DNA from: Pseudo-nitzschia pungens
Taxonomy: Eukaryota; Bacillariophyta; Bacillariophyceae; Bacillariales; Bacillariaceae
Reading direction: 5' to 3'
Assembly (NCBI GenBank): GCA_037355855.1
Contig: CM074766.1
Coordinates: 3,906,001 to 3,970,000, forward strand
DNA length: 64,000 bases
Shown: positions 1-10,893 of the stretch, piece after piece
How positions within the stretch are numbered: the first letter of the stretch is position 1
Layout of the letters: every line of letters starts with the position of its first letter
Notes under the pieces: model-generated
The model's input: only the letters and a program-made list of their open reading frames with translations
Databases searched by the model: none
Told to the model about the DNA's origin: nothing
Position numbers and translations under genes: made by a program

Positions 1-1
1 A

Positions 2-430
2 CAAACCGGTGGCCCCAAGAAGACCCCCAAGGCCGCATCTGGGGGAGGAACCCACCACGGGAAATCCCCTGGCAAAAAGAAGCGCCCTGTGGACAACAGC
101 AACAAACAGCTATGCAAGACCTGTGGCAAGGTCCATGCCGGCAAATGCTGGAAACTAACCGGCGGACCTCCCAAGAAGGGAAAGTTCGACCGGGAGACCA
201 TCAATTTGCTCAAGGAACATTTTGTGGCAAAAGAAGACTCGGATACCGAGCAACACTCCAAACCCCACTGGGGAAGGAACCTCTCCAACCACGAGTACTC
301 CTATGTACTGGCCACGGCCCAAGCTGATCATGAAGTCTCTGACGACGAGATTGATATCTCTGAACGAGAACTCAAAGAGTACAGAAGAAAGTACAGAAAA
401 ACCTTCAAAAAGAAAGGATCCCACAACTGA
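2..430 (+). CDS. Gag-like protein, C-terminal part (partial, open at the left edge)
   Basis: The frame is open from the first bases of the window to a TGA at 428-430; the true start lies upstream, and no ATG is used inside (the first in-frame near-start is only a GTG at 89). The protein is basic (GKKKRPV-type stretch) and has a CKTCGKVHAGKC motif resembling a CCHC-like zinc knuckle, then a charged, acidic and Ser-rich tail. In the family this part of Gag binds RNA during particle assembly. The stop codon is followed directly by the ATG of pol (TGA|ATG), with no overlap or frameshift, an unusual gag/pol arrangement. The Gag identity is inferred mainly from position and the Cys/His motif. Confidence 0.7.
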   Translation, partial: QTGGPKKTPKAASGGGTHHGKSPGKKKRPVDNSNKQLCKTCGKVHAGKCWKLTGGPPKKGKFDRETINLLKEHFVAKEDSDTEQHSKPHWGRNLSNHEYSYVLATAQADHEVSDDEIDISERELKEYRRKYRKTFKKKGSHN

Positions 431-3400
431 ATGGCTGATACCATCCACACTGGACCCCGCATAATCAACCGGTTTGCGGACGTCTGTGTGGAGGTATTGG
501 ACCACAAGGGAAGGGGACGGATGCTCCGGGGCCTACTAGACTCTGGTTGCTCCAAATCCATCATACTACAACAGTTTGTCGACCGAAGTCAACTAACGAA
601 CCGAGACCGAAGATCTGTCACCTACAACACGTATGGAGGCAAGTTCAGAACCAAGTCTGCGGCTTCAGTGGGACTAAGGCTGATAGAATTTTCAAACTCC
701 AAGACCATCAAATGGACCTTCCAAGTGGATGAATATCACCACCACGAGGAAGTGCCCTATGACATGATCATAGGATCCGACCTGATGGCACAACTGGGAC
801 TGGATATAAAATACAGCTCCCGAACAATTGAATGGCAGGGTGACTCCATTCCCATGAAGGGAATGGGGGAGCTCTCGAACCCGGACAAATGCGAGGCAGT
901 ATTCTTTGCCAACACACAGAGTCCAATCCTCCAAAAAGAGGAAGAAAGGCAATCTAAAATTTTGGACGCCGACTACTCCAAAGTCGATATAGACGCTATG
1001 GTCAACGACCTGGAGATCACAGACGCGTCTAAGGAGGCCCTGAAGAAAACATTGAAGAAGTTCCCCACACTCTTTGGAGGAGGTCTGGGACTGCTCAAGA
1101 ATATTGAACCGGTATCTATTGAACTCCAACCAGGGGTTAAACCGGTCAGGCAGAGGTACTATTCAGTACCCCATGCCTTTGAACAAGCACTCCGGAAGGA
1201 AATCAACAGGCTCTGTGACATTGGAGTCCTGGAGAAACTTCCACATGATGATGACTCACCATGGGCATCACCGACGTTCTGTCAACCCAAAAAGACAGGG
1301 GACATACGAGTCCTCACGGACTTTCGGAAGATGAATGCAGCCATTCAACGAAAGCCGTTCCCCCTACCACGCATTGGGGAAACCATCCAAAGACTACAGA
1401 AATTTAAGTCTGCCACGGCACTGGACTTATCCCAAGGGTACTACACCATCCCCATCTGCAAAGAGAGCCAGAAAATTTGCTCCACCATTCTGCCGTGGGG
1501 AAAGTATGCCTACAAACGACTGGCAATGGGAATCGCATGTGCGCCCGACATCTTCCAATCAGTCATGATGAACCTACTAGGGGATCTGGACTACGTTCTT
1601 GTCTATATTGATGATATCCTGATCATTCAGCGGGAGGGAGAATCTGAACAGGATCACCTCAACAAAATCGACACAGTTCTACAGAGACTGGATGATGCTG
1701 GCTTCAGAGCCAACCTACGAAAATCCTTTTTCATGCAAAAAGAAGTGGAATATCTGGGATTTCTGTTAACAACAGAGGGCATTCAGCCCCAGCCAAAGAA
1801 GCTGGAGGCGATGAAGCGCCTGGAAGCCCCCAAGAACACCAAGCAACTCAAGATGTTCCTTGGAATGGTAAATTTCTACCGGGACATGTGGAAGCGCCGC
1901 TCCCACATCCTAGCCCCTCTGAACAAACTAGCAGGGAAAAAGGGCAAAATGAACTGGTACTGGGGTCCAGCAGAGCAGAAAGCTTTCATGGAGGCGAAAA
2001 GGATGCTCGCGGATGAAGCAAAGCTTGCATTCCCAGACTTTACGAAACCATTTCATCTCTACTCAGACGCCAGCGACAGGCAACTGGGAGCAACTGTATG
2101 CCAAGATGGCAAGCCCCTTGGTTTCTACACCCGGAAGCTGAACTCTGCGCAGCTCAACTACACGGTTGGAGAGAAAGAACTCCTGGGCATAGTAGAAGGG
2201 CTAAAAGCGTTTGAAGGAATCCTACGAGGACAAGATGTGATTATTCACACAGACCACCTAAACCTACTGTATCAGCAGATGCCGACGCAGAGAATGGTCC
2301 GGTGGAGACTCCTTATGGAGGAGTTCCATCCAGTAGTCAAGCATGTTGCGGGCAAAGACAATGATGCAGCAGATGCACTATCCCGACTGGATATTACTGA
2401 TGATCCAGCGGACACAGTGGAATGGCTACCACCGAATAAGCCCCTCACCTACGCGGATGAGGAAGAGCACCTCCGGCAACTCCTATTCCCACTTGGAGAA
2501 GAAGCTCCGGAAGAATTCCAGGGCAATAGTGCATTCCCACTTGCCCCGGACATGATTCAGTTCTACCAGCAAAAGGACACAGGAATCATGAGTGCTCTGG
2601 AAAAAGACAACCGACTGACCACCAAAATGGTGGAAGGTTACAACCTAACCCATAAAGAAGGAAAGATTCTGATTCCCGATAAACTCAAGGATAGAGTTAT
2701 GGAATGGTACCACAGCATGTTGGTCCACCCCGGAGAAAAGAGAATGGAACAGAGTATACGCTCAGTGTTCACCTGGAAAGGCCTACGGAAGGACGTCCAG
2801 GACCTTTGTAAGCACTGCCACACGTGTCAGATGTTTAAAAAGAGTGGCCGGAAGAAGTATGGACTACTACCGGAAAAAGCAGCTGAGGTCACCAAATGGC
2901 AGAGGGTCAATGTGGACCTCTGGGGACCTGCAACTGTCCACAACAAAAACGGTAAAGACTACCAAATCCATGTCCTCACCATGGTGGACCCAGTGACCGG
3001 ATGGTTTGAACTGGCTCACCTGAAGGACTCCCCAAATGCAGCAGAAACTCAACGATTGTTGGACAGCACCTGGCTGGCAAGGTATCCGCGCCCAAAGGAA
3101 ATTGGCTTTGATGGCGGGAGTGAGTTCAAAGCAGAGTTCCAAGAGCTCTGCGAGAACATGGGGATGAAAAGAAAGCCCAGTGGAGCTTGGAACCCACAAT
3201 CCAACTCGGTGTTGGAAAGGATCCATCAAGTATTAAAGGACTGTTTGTTGTCCTTCAACCTGGAGAACAGGGACCTCCACGAGAAGGACCCTTTTGAGGA
3301 ATTCACCACCAAGGCAGCATACGCTATCAGGAGTGCCATCCACACAACCCTGGGGTACTCCCCAGCGCAACTGGTGTTTGGTCGAGACATGTTCATGCCA

Positions 3401-3703
3401 GTGAACTTCCCAATGGATTGGGAAGCAATCCAAGCAAGGAAGCAGAAAAGCATCCACAAGAGCAACATCAGGGAAAACCAGAAAAGGATCCCCCATGTCT
3501 ATAAAGAAGGAGACTATGTCACCCTGGAAAGGAAGGGCATTATCCCAAAACTATCCTTCCCACGGCAAGGACCTTACAAGGTGCTCAAGGCCCATGATAA
3601 TGGAACTGTAACTATTGAAACTGCTCCTTTTGTAACTGACCGAGTTAACATCAGGAGAGTCCATCCCTACTATTGCAGGGATAGCCCTGAGCCAGAGAAG
3701 TAA
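431..3703 (+). CDS. pol: Pol polyprotein: protease, reverse transcriptase, RNase H, integrase
   Basis: The 1090-residue frame starts with ATG directly after the gag stop. In order: a retropepsin-like protease with the active triad LLDSGCSK (Asp37); a reverse transcriptase with LTDFRKMNAAI near residue 295, ALDLSQGYYTIPI, and the catalytic YIDD box at 392-395; RNase H with the YSDASD start near 540 and ending ADALSRL near 650; an integrase with an HHCC zinc finger (WYHSMLVHPG near 758, CKHCHTCQ near 795) and a DDE core with Asp829, Asp894 in FDGGSEF and Glu929 in VLERIHQ. The C-terminal tail resembles an SH3-like DNA-binding region (GPYKVLKAHDNGTVTIE). All catalytic motifs are intact, so the product could be active. 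Replication by reverse transcription and cDNA insertion is known for the family and inferred here. Confidence 0.93.
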   Translation: MADTIHTGPRIINRFADVCVEVLDHKGRGRMLRGLLDSGCSKSIILQQFVDRSQLTNRDRRSVTYNTYGGKFRTKSAASVGLRLIEFSNSKTIKWTFQVDEYHHHEEVPYDMIIGSDLMAQLGLDIKYSSRTIEWQGDSIPMKGMGELSNPDKCEAVFFANTQSPILQKEEERQSKILDADYSKVDIDAMVNDLEITDASKEALKKTLKKFPTLFGGGLGLLKNIEPVSIELQPGVKPVRQRYYSVPHAFEQALRKEINRLCDIGVLEKLPHDDDSPWASPTFCQPKKTGDIRVLTDFRKMNAAIQRKPFPLPRIGETIQRLQKFKSATALDLSQGYYTIPICKESQKICSTILPWGKYAYKRLAMGIACAPDIFQSVMMNLLGDLDYVLVYIDDILIIQREGESEQDHLNKIDTVLQRLDDAGFRANLRKSFFMQKEVEYLGFLLTTEGIQPQPKKLEAMKRLEAPKNTKQLKMFLGMVNFYRDMWKRRSHILAPLNKLAGKKGKMNWYWGPAEQKAFMEAKRMLADEAKLAFPDFTKPFHLYSDASDRQLGATVCQDGKPLGFYTRKLNSAQLNYTVGEKELLGIVEGLKAFEGILRGQDVIIHTDHLNLLYQQMPTQRMVRWRLLMEEFHPVVKHVAGKDNDAADALSRLDITDDPADTVEWLPPNKPLTYADEEEHLRQLLFPLGEEAPEEFQGNSAFPLAPDMIQFYQQKDTGIMSALEKDNRLTTKMVEGYNLTHKEGKILIPDKLKDRVMEWYHSMLVHPGEKRMEQSIRSVFTWKGLRKDVQDLCKHCHTCQMFKKSGRKKYGLLPEKAAEVTKWQRVNVDLWGPATVHNKNGKDYQIHVLTMVDPVTGWFELAHLKDSPNAAETQRLLDSTWLARYPRPKEIGFDGGSEFKAEFQELCENMGMKRKPSGAWNPQSNSVLERIHQVLKDCLLSFNLENRDLHEKDPFEEFTTKAAYAIRSAIHTTLGYSPAQLVFGRDMFMPVNFPMDWEAIQARKQKSIHKSNIRENQKRIPHVYKEGDYVTLERKGIIPKLSFPRQGPYKVLKAHDNGTVTIETAPFVTDRVNIRRVHPYYCRDSPEPEK

Positions 3704-3910
3704 TTGTTACAGTACCATGGAGGAGCATGCCGTGCACCGGAATACAGTCACGAGTCTACTCGGGACTGGATTAGGGATAAGGATAAAAACAATCGGCGAG
3801 TCGACAGAATCGCTGATTCGGAAGGCTCTTAGAACTGTAGCAAATAGACTAACCAATAGAGCTCACAATTTGCATATCACTACTATTCTAATCACTAGTA
3901 GACCCGGGGT

Positions 3911-4927
3911 ATGGCATCCCTTGTTCAAAACACCATCAATTGGTATCACCATGTTCTTGGTCATGCAGGCACAGAACGTTTGACCAGAACCATCTCCATG
4001 CTTATTTATTCTCCGGGTCTTAAGGATGCTGTTGCAGCATACTGTAAAACCTGTGATTCCTGTCAACGCCACAAGAATGCCCACATCTCTTATGGACATC
4101 TTGCAACTCGCGAAGAACTCTCCATTCCATGGGAAACTATTGCAATCGACACTATTGGACCCTGGAACATCAATATTCCAAATATTGGGAATGTTGAATT
4201 CAATGGTTTCACCATTATGGATATGTGCACTAACCTCCTTGAAATCAAACGTGCTCCACAGATGAATCCCTCAGGTAAAATGTCCATCTATGCATTAAAC
4301 GATGCATGGCTTTCTCGCTATCCAAAACCCAGCAGATGCATTTTTGATCAAGGTTCTGAATACCTCAATGTTGATTTTCAATCTCACCTTATTAACCTTG
4401 ACATCAAGCCTGTTCCAACCACAGTCAAAAATCCTCAAGCCAATGCTGTTTTGGAACGTGTGCATGATACTATGAAATCTGCCATGCGCACTGAACTTCA
4501 TGCTAATCCTCCTCAGGATTTGCAACAAGCTATTGACCTCATTGACAATGTTTTTGCCTCTGCTCAATTTGCTGTCAGATGCACTGTGCATAAAACATTT
4601 GGTGTTTCACCTGGAGCTATTGCCTTCCATCGTGATATGTTCCTTCCAATTCCTATCATCACTGATATCAAACTCCTCAGATCCAAACGCCAATCTGTTA
4701 TTGATCAGAATGCGCTCAGAGAAAACAAGCGTCGTAAACACCATGACTACAACATTGGTGATCAGATCATGATCTTCAACTACAAGACTGATGCGCTTGG
4801 TTCCAGAGCAATTGGCCCATTTACCATCACTCAAGTCCACACCAATGGTACTGTATCTTTCCTTCGCAATGAGCATATCATTGAACGGATTAATCTCAGA
4901 CGTATCAAGCCTTATCATTCCCCATGA
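3911..4927 (+). CDS. Integrase region of a second Ty3/gypsy-type element (5'-truncated)
   Basis: This 338-residue open frame begins with an ATG at the junction with the first element. It contains only integrase: an HHCC finger (WYHHVLGHAG, CKTCDSCQRHK), a DDE core (AIDTIGPW, FDQGSEY, NAVLERVHD) and the C-terminal region with GPFTITQVHTNGTVSF. It is clearly related to the pol integrase just upstream but strongly diverged, with lower GC and different codon choice, so it comes from a different family. Protease, RT and RNase H that should precede it are missing. The ATG is probably fortuitous; the frame is better read as the 3' end of a truncated pol joined to the first element near 3911-3917. 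The intact core over 1 kb suggests the truncation is recent. Confidence 0.8.
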   Translation: MASLVQNTINWYHHVLGHAGTERLTRTISMLIYSPGLKDAVAAYCKTCDSCQRHKNAHISYGHLATREELSIPWETIAIDTIGPWNINIPNIGNVEFNGFTIMDMCTNLLEIKRAPQMNPSGKMSIYALNDAWLSRYPKPSRCIFDQGSEYLNVDFQSHLINLDIKPVPTTVKNPQANAVLERVHDTMKSAMRTELHANPPQDLQQAIDLIDNVFASAQFAVRCTVHKTFGVSPGAIAFHRDMFLPIPIITDIKLLRSKRQSVIDQNALRENKRRKHHDYNIGDQIMIFNYKTDALGSRAIGPFTITQVHTNGTVSFLRNEHIIERINLRRIKPYHSP

Positions 4928-7900
4928 GATCTTTCCAAGTTCAACAAGATCTATCTCGAGAAGAAAGATAATGTCGTATATCCCGAAACTACGACAACAA
5001 GAAACAATCTATTTATGTATTAAGAAACAAACCCTGTTTCTATTCAAGTCCTATGACCAAATGACCTATGACTGTGACTCAGGTTCTTATGACCTTTTTA
5101 TATATATGGCAATATATATATTGCAAAGCTTCTCTATGTCTGTTTGCTCTTTATCAAGATAAACAACACGACGTTGTACGAGAGAACATTCATTTTTATC
5201 TTAGTTTCCAAAATCATAACTCTTATCATAATTTCTTATTTTACAAGATTATCAATCACTTTATTTTTATATTCGGTCGACCTCTGGTTTCCAGAGATAT
5301 GACAGGCATGTTGCGAACTTCTATTCACTCCAAGTAGGAGATGACAACTGAGAACACAGAAGGAAAGGAACACAATATACAGAACTCACTTCAAGAAGCA
5401 TAATAATACTATAATAATGTGATCGTGCAACTGATTGAAATCAACGGCACAAAAAAGAAGTGAGGAGAGCGTTCCACCGAAAGGAATGGTGAAACGCATT
5501 TCTTGATTACATTTCTTTTTTAAGGGAGACCATACTGAAGCTTTCAATAAAAAAATACCGGTACCCACAAAGAAGGGATAAAGAATCAAAATTTAAAACA
5601 ATAGTCGATTGATAGAGCCATAGATAATGGATGACTATAAAATGTAATTTCTCAATCACTGATCCTTGCCCGTGTGTAGGTACTTAATTGCAGCTTTCGC
5701 ATGTTTGAGAGCCAATCAGAGACCTCGTCCAAACCGGCGCCTGAAAGGATGATTGCATGCTCTTAACTTAGTTTTTGTTTCTTGCCGATGTATATGTTTC
5801 TTTTCTAGTCTTGTCCTTAGTGTTTTCCAAAAATGTGTGAAAACGAGTCTGATGGGAACAGCGTTGGGAGCATCGACGATGCCGAAGACTTGCCCTTCGT
5901 TGCGCCGCAAGAAGCATCTTCGCAAACAGTTTCGCATTTGGGTCCCGAGTAGTATCGTATCCTCCCCTGGTTCCTTTCGATCCTTTGACTTCGTAGTATC
6001 AGGTGCCCTTCGATCCCTTGCCTCCGTATCTTGCCTTGGACCCATCCTCCCTTGGTTCCCTTCAATCCCTTGCCTCCGTATCTTCTCTCGTATCCCTTTC
6101 ATGCCTTCACTCCATCGCTTCCATTGCCTCCATAATGGAAGTCCTTGCATCCGTTGGATTACTCATGAGTTGAATCGGATCTGTTTAGCAAAAACAGAAA
6201 AAATGCCCAGGTCTTCTGGGAGTGAACGAAAGCAATCGCATGTACGGTACGATGATCCGGGTGTTTCGTGAGTGCAGAGAGTGGTTCAATGCCATGAAAA
6301 TCCCGATCTTTCGGGAGAACAGGGAAACAGATGCACAAGCGAGGATCCCGACCTTTCGGGAGAGCTGGGAATCAAACAATACAAGATGATGCGGATCTTT
6401 TGGGAGTGCGAGGAGCCAGAAACATCGTGATCCCGGTCGTCCGAGAATGCACGAGACAGCAACATGATGACCCCGGTGTTTCGTCAGCGCAATAAAACAA
6501 ATACGACAGACGGTGCATGGAATCGAACACATCACGAATCATACGCCATGATCCCTGTCTTTTGGTCCGTTGGTCCGTGAAAGAAACCACGATGATCCTG
6601 ATCGTTCGTGTGTGCAGAGAAACAAATACATGATGATCACGTTCTTTCGTTCGTAAGTGCATGGAATCAAATACACGATGACCTCGGTCGGAAGTGACAA
6701 GACCGAGATCATCGTGTGTTATGGCTCCCTGCAATCTTTCGCGAAAGACCGGGATCATCGTGTATTTGGTTCCCTGAAGCTGCTCGAGTACGACCGGGAT
6801 CATTGTGTACTGTGTTGTTCTATTGTACTTGTTTGTGGGTCAAACTCCGGAAACATTGTCATCATCGCGTTTTCTGTACCATGTGTAAGCTTAATTCGTA
6901 GTGACTTGGGGGTACAGTATTGCGAAATATTTTTTTTGTTCGCTTTTTCGATCGAGATCATCGATCATCATGTTGATGTTGGTTGTGGTGGAAGTTCACA
7001 TGCCGGGTACAGTAAGTTACGAGTAAGCCTTACTCGTAGGAATACTGTGCTTCAAAAGAGTGTGTCAAGTTATCGGAAAAACGCAAGTGACGGTGATGAC
7101 ATGGGTTGATAGCAAAACGAAAAGCAAAGCAGTTTGATTGGCTGATATCTTCTCTGTCGCAAATAAATCTCTACCGGTACCGGTACATCAAGACAGCCCT
7201 AACGGAATGTAGGAAGTGCTGATAATGTAATGAATGAATCAATCGAATGAATCAATCGAATCAATCAAAATCAAAATCAATCTTGAGATACTTTTGATAC
7301 GGTAAGACTTAACCTTATTCCTTTTCGACGGTGCTGCGTACTAAGTTTCTAAAAGTTCCGGTTTGGAACAATGAAACTTGGAAAGTGATTCCGGGCTGTC
7401 CCGGGCATCATCATCATTATCGTCACTCACACACCGAAAGATTCATTCCTGATGTCTGGTGCTGTTCGGTAACATTACTCGTACTGTAATGCAGTTGTAG
7501 AGGGCACTACTGCTGTTGCGGTGTCCCGCAGAAGCTCCCAATGCACACCGGAGCCAACACATACAAAACCAGGGGTGATAATATTATAAAACTATCTTGA
7601 CAACACCAAAGCAAGATTTACGGTAAACCTTACTTCCCGGTAACTTACGATCCTGTTCGTAATCTACAGTATGCCGTGTCGCATGACGGGTCTGTCACGA
7701 ATTCGTCCACGAAAACACTTGGATTCTGTTTTTAATATAATTGCATTCCATTCCATTCGATTCATTCCGCATCAAGTTCCTCTTTCTCACACAGAAGTTT
7801 TGTGGAACAAAAAAATCCTATTGCATCGCACGGGAAAATCTTTGCTCTCGCGTACGATTTTTTTTTGTTTCTGTTCCAACTTTCTTTCTTTCTTTCCGTT

Positions 7901-7967
7901 GTTTGCTTTCTTTCCGTAACTGACGCTCCGCCCATTCGGCATTCGACGACTGTCACCAACCGCAACC
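4928..7967. other. Non-coding spacer with retroelement 3' region and degenerate repeats
   Basis: From 4928 to about 5345 the DNA is AT-rich and could be the 3' untranslated part or LTR of the second retroelement (a TGTCG... start near 4971 and a ...GACA near 5344 are possible edges, unproven). From about 5950 to 6140 a degenerate Cys/Thr-rich repeat recurs with the core 'cttgcctccgtatctt'. A fold-back minisatellite relic occupies about 6245-6820. From 6820 to 7967 I see no gene, only short palindromic words and AT-rich DNA ahead of the amine oxidase gene. Confidence 0.5.
6245..6820. repeat. Degenerate fold-back minisatellite, small relative of the 43-46 kb array
   Basis: Units built on 'gatcccggtctttcggga' followed by a variable 'gcagggaaacaaatac'-like half occur in forward orientation from about 6245, then switch to the reverse orientation ('gaccgggatcatcgtg') after about 6692. 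The switch lies inside an inverted repeat: 'gatgacctcggtc' before it and 'gaccgagatcatc' after it. The units are heavily mutated compared with the array at 43.5-46.5 kb. The run is non-coding as far as I can see. Confidence 0.65.
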
Positions 7968-10893
7968 ATGACGTTCTATGGCAGAACCATTGCGCTTGTC
8001 CGAACAGGATTCTTGGGAACCAAGCTAACGACACGCCACCACCGGCAGCCATTATGGAGGAATAGCAGATTCAGCAGCAGCAGCGGCAGCAGCTGGGTGC
8101 CAAACAATGGCAGCATCGGCAGAACAGCGGGAGTTACCCACCCATGGGCGGAACGAGTCAATGAGCAGCAACAGCAACAGCAACTAGTACGAGATCAAGT
8201 GCCATTGCTACGAGCATCCCAACTCGCCAAACAGCGAAACCCATTGCAATTGCCACCATGCCACGGACGGCGCTGTTTTTCCTCCTCTGGGAATGTCTCT
8301 GCTGCTGCTGCTTTCGACACCAACGCTCCCCATCCCCTGGATCCGCTGCTCCCCGAGGAGATTCGCATGGCCTCGGACGCCGTCCGGAGGCATCTCGGCA
8401 CAACCGGCAACGATACGCTCCGGTTCGTGTCCGTGTCCCTGCTGGAACCCCCCAAGAAGGAGTACGTCGAGGCAATCACAAAGGGAGGAACCGTCACCAC
8501 CCTTTCCCGCCGCGCCGAGTGCGTCACGCTGAATCCCTCCACGGGCATTGCCTCTAACCACACCGTAACCTTTGCATCGTCGTCATCGTCCTCGTCGTCG
8601 GAAAAGGATTCGCACACGCATTCGACAACGGCCTCGGTGACGGCCTCCGCCGACTATTCCCCCGGAACCCAGCCACTGCTGACGCCCGACGATTGTGACC
8701 TGGCCGAATCCATCGTGCAGTCTTGCGGGATGGTCGCTGCCGCCCTCAAGGACCGTTACGGCATCGACGACCTTTCGAGGGTGGCCTGCGATCCCTGGTC
8801 GGTCCACCTGGCGTCCGACGCCGACCGGGAGCGGCTGGTGAATTGGCGCAAAACGGAGGACGACGGCGAAACGGAAACCGAAACCATCCCGGGCCGGCTG
8901 GTCCAAACCTTCATGTACCATCGGCAGTACGGAGAAGGACTCCAGGACAATCACTACGCCCATCCCATCGACATTGTTCCGGTTGTGGACCTCAACGCGC
9001 GCCGCGTCGTCGCGATCGACGGAATGGACCGGACCCCACCCCCTTCCGTGCCCACGTCTTCGGTCCAGTACCACCGGGACCTGCTGGCCACCAATTCCTA
9101 TCTGGAAACGGACTGGCGCGGTCCCCCGTACGCCAACGCTGCGCTGGACATTGTCCAGCCGAACGGCCCGGGCTTTCGCGTGAACGGCAACGCCGTCGAG
9201 TGGTCCAAGTGGAGCTTCCGGGTCGGATTCAATCACCGGGAGGGACTGGTCCTGCACGACGTGTCCTACGACGGCCGGCCGGTCTTGCACCGGGCTTCGC
9301 TGGTCGAAATGGCGGTCCCGTACGCGGATCCCCGGCCGCCCTACCACCGCAAGTGCGCCTTCGACGTTGGCGATTACGGATTGGGCTTTTGCGCCAATTC
9401 CCTGTCGCTGGGCTGCGACTGCCTCGGGCACATCCATTACTTCGACGCGGCGCTGAACGACTCGGACGGCGAGCCGTACACGCTCCAAAACGCCGTGTGC
9501 ATGCACGAGGAGGACGCCGGGATTCTGTGGAAGCACGTGGAATACCGCAACGGACACAACGAATCGCGGCGGTCCCGGGAGCTGATTGTGAGCTCCATCG
9601 CCACCGTCGTCAACTACGAGTATTTGTTTTACTGGCACTTCAAGCAAGACGGCTGCATCGACTTCAAGATCAAGCTGTCCGGGGAGCTGTCGACCAATCT
9701 GCTCTCCAACGACGAGCAAGCAAATGCAAAAAACACACCGACCCACGGAACCATGGTGGCACCGGGGGTCAACGCCCAGATCCACCAGCACATGTTCTGC
9801 GCCCGCCTCGACATGGCGGTGGATTCCCACTCCTCCAACACCGTCTCGGAAGTGGACCTGGTTTCGGAGCCGGTCGACGAGATCACCAATCCGTACGGGA
9901 ACGCCTTTCGGGTCGAGGAGCGCATTCTGAGGGACGAGCAGAGCGCCCAGCGCAACTGCAATTCCGATGCGGCCCGGTGCTGGAAGATCTCGAGTGCGGC
10001 CGCAAAAAGCAATGAAAGCGAAAGCGAAAACAACAACAATAGCAACGACTCCTACACCAATCCCTTTAGCGGCAAGCCCACCGCGTACAAGCTCATCCCC
10101 TTTGCCTTTGGTCCGTCCCAGCCGACCCTGCTGACGGCGCCGTCCTCGGCAGTCTCGCAGAAAGGGGCCTTTGCCACCAAGCACCTGTGGGTGACCCAGC
10201 ACAAGGACGACGAGCGGTATCCGTCGGGAGACTTTACCGTCCAGGGGGACGGGAGCGACGGACTGCCCAAGTGGACGGAGGCCAACCGGAACATCGAGGG
10301 AGAGGACGTGGTGGTGTGGCATTCCTTTGGGGTAGCCCACGTACCGCGGAGCGAGGACTTTCCCGTCAGTGAGTACAAAAAATGATGGCAATTCTGCGAC
10401 AAATCCAATGCAACCTGAACGAAACAAGGCAACGACAAAAACGATATAGCAGAGGAGGTGATTGGCTCCTTTCTCGCGTGTTTTGTGGGCTTGTTTTTCG
10501 TACTGATTGGCTTGCGTATCGGTGCATTTATAGCTCATGGTTTGTTTCTAACTTCTTCTGGTTTTTGCTTTCGCTTCTTTTTTTATTATTGTTATATTAT
10601 TTGTTAATACTATTGTATAACTTCGTATACCAATGCTACCCCTTACGTGTACCGTATTGATTTCTGGTCGCAACCAACGAACGAACGGTCGAACGAATTC
10701 CAAAACCACTGTCACGATCTCTGTCACTGCCACTACCACTGCCAATGACACCGCAACAATAGTGCCGTGCGAGGTCACCGGATTCACACTGAAACCCGAC
10801 GGGTTCTTTCATGGAAATCCAGGCATCGACATCGAACCATCGGTCAACGAAGCCAGCGAGCTCGCCGGCGGATGCTGCGATTCTAGTAACTAA
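7968..10893 (+). CDS. Copper-containing primary amine oxidase (TPQ-dependent)
   Basis: Gene model: exon 1 7968-10368, intron 10369-10762 (GTGAGT...TAG), exon 2 10763-10893; 843 residues. Reading through exon 1 would end a few codons into the intron; the splice restores the family C-terminus, giving FPV-MPCEVTGF then LKPDGFFHGNPGIDI. Catalytic features: general-base Asp466 in FDVGDYG, the topaquinone-precursor Tyr550 in VVNYEYLF, copper ligands His606 and His608 (IHQHMF) and His791 (GVAHVPRSED). The enzyme oxidises primary amines to aldehyde, ammonia and hydrogen peroxide. The first ~110 residues are a Ser/Gln-rich extension with basic residues, possibly a targeting presequence; the conserved part begins at HPLDPLLPEEI. 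ATG 7968 is the only in-frame start before that. Substrate and compartment are not determined. Confidence 0.92.

Larger units (their letters stand above)
1..3917 (+). mobile_element. Ty3/gypsy-type LTR retrotransposon, 5' part outside the window
   Basis: The element shows the order gag zinc-knuckle end, protease, reverse transcriptase, RNase H, integrase, which is Ty3/gypsy order (integrase after RNase H). Its 3' non-coding part (about 3704-3917) reappears in reverse complement at 63361-63480 near the other end of the window. The two copies agree up to 'gacccggggtatggcat' and then diverge, so the shared internal region or its LTR boundary lies close to 3917. The 5' LTR and most of gag lie left of the window. 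Pol is uninterrupted, so the copy is young or under selection. No LTR pair is visible here. Confidence 0.85.

Noticed and set aside
4971..5347. LTR of the second retroelement
   Set aside because: Possible TG...CA edges are seen, but without a second LTR copy in the window the call cannot be supported.
8583..10538. 651-codon open frame on the minus strand opposite the amine oxidase gene
   Set aside because: It mirrors the GC-rich codon bias of the real gene; the plus strand carries all catalytic motifs.
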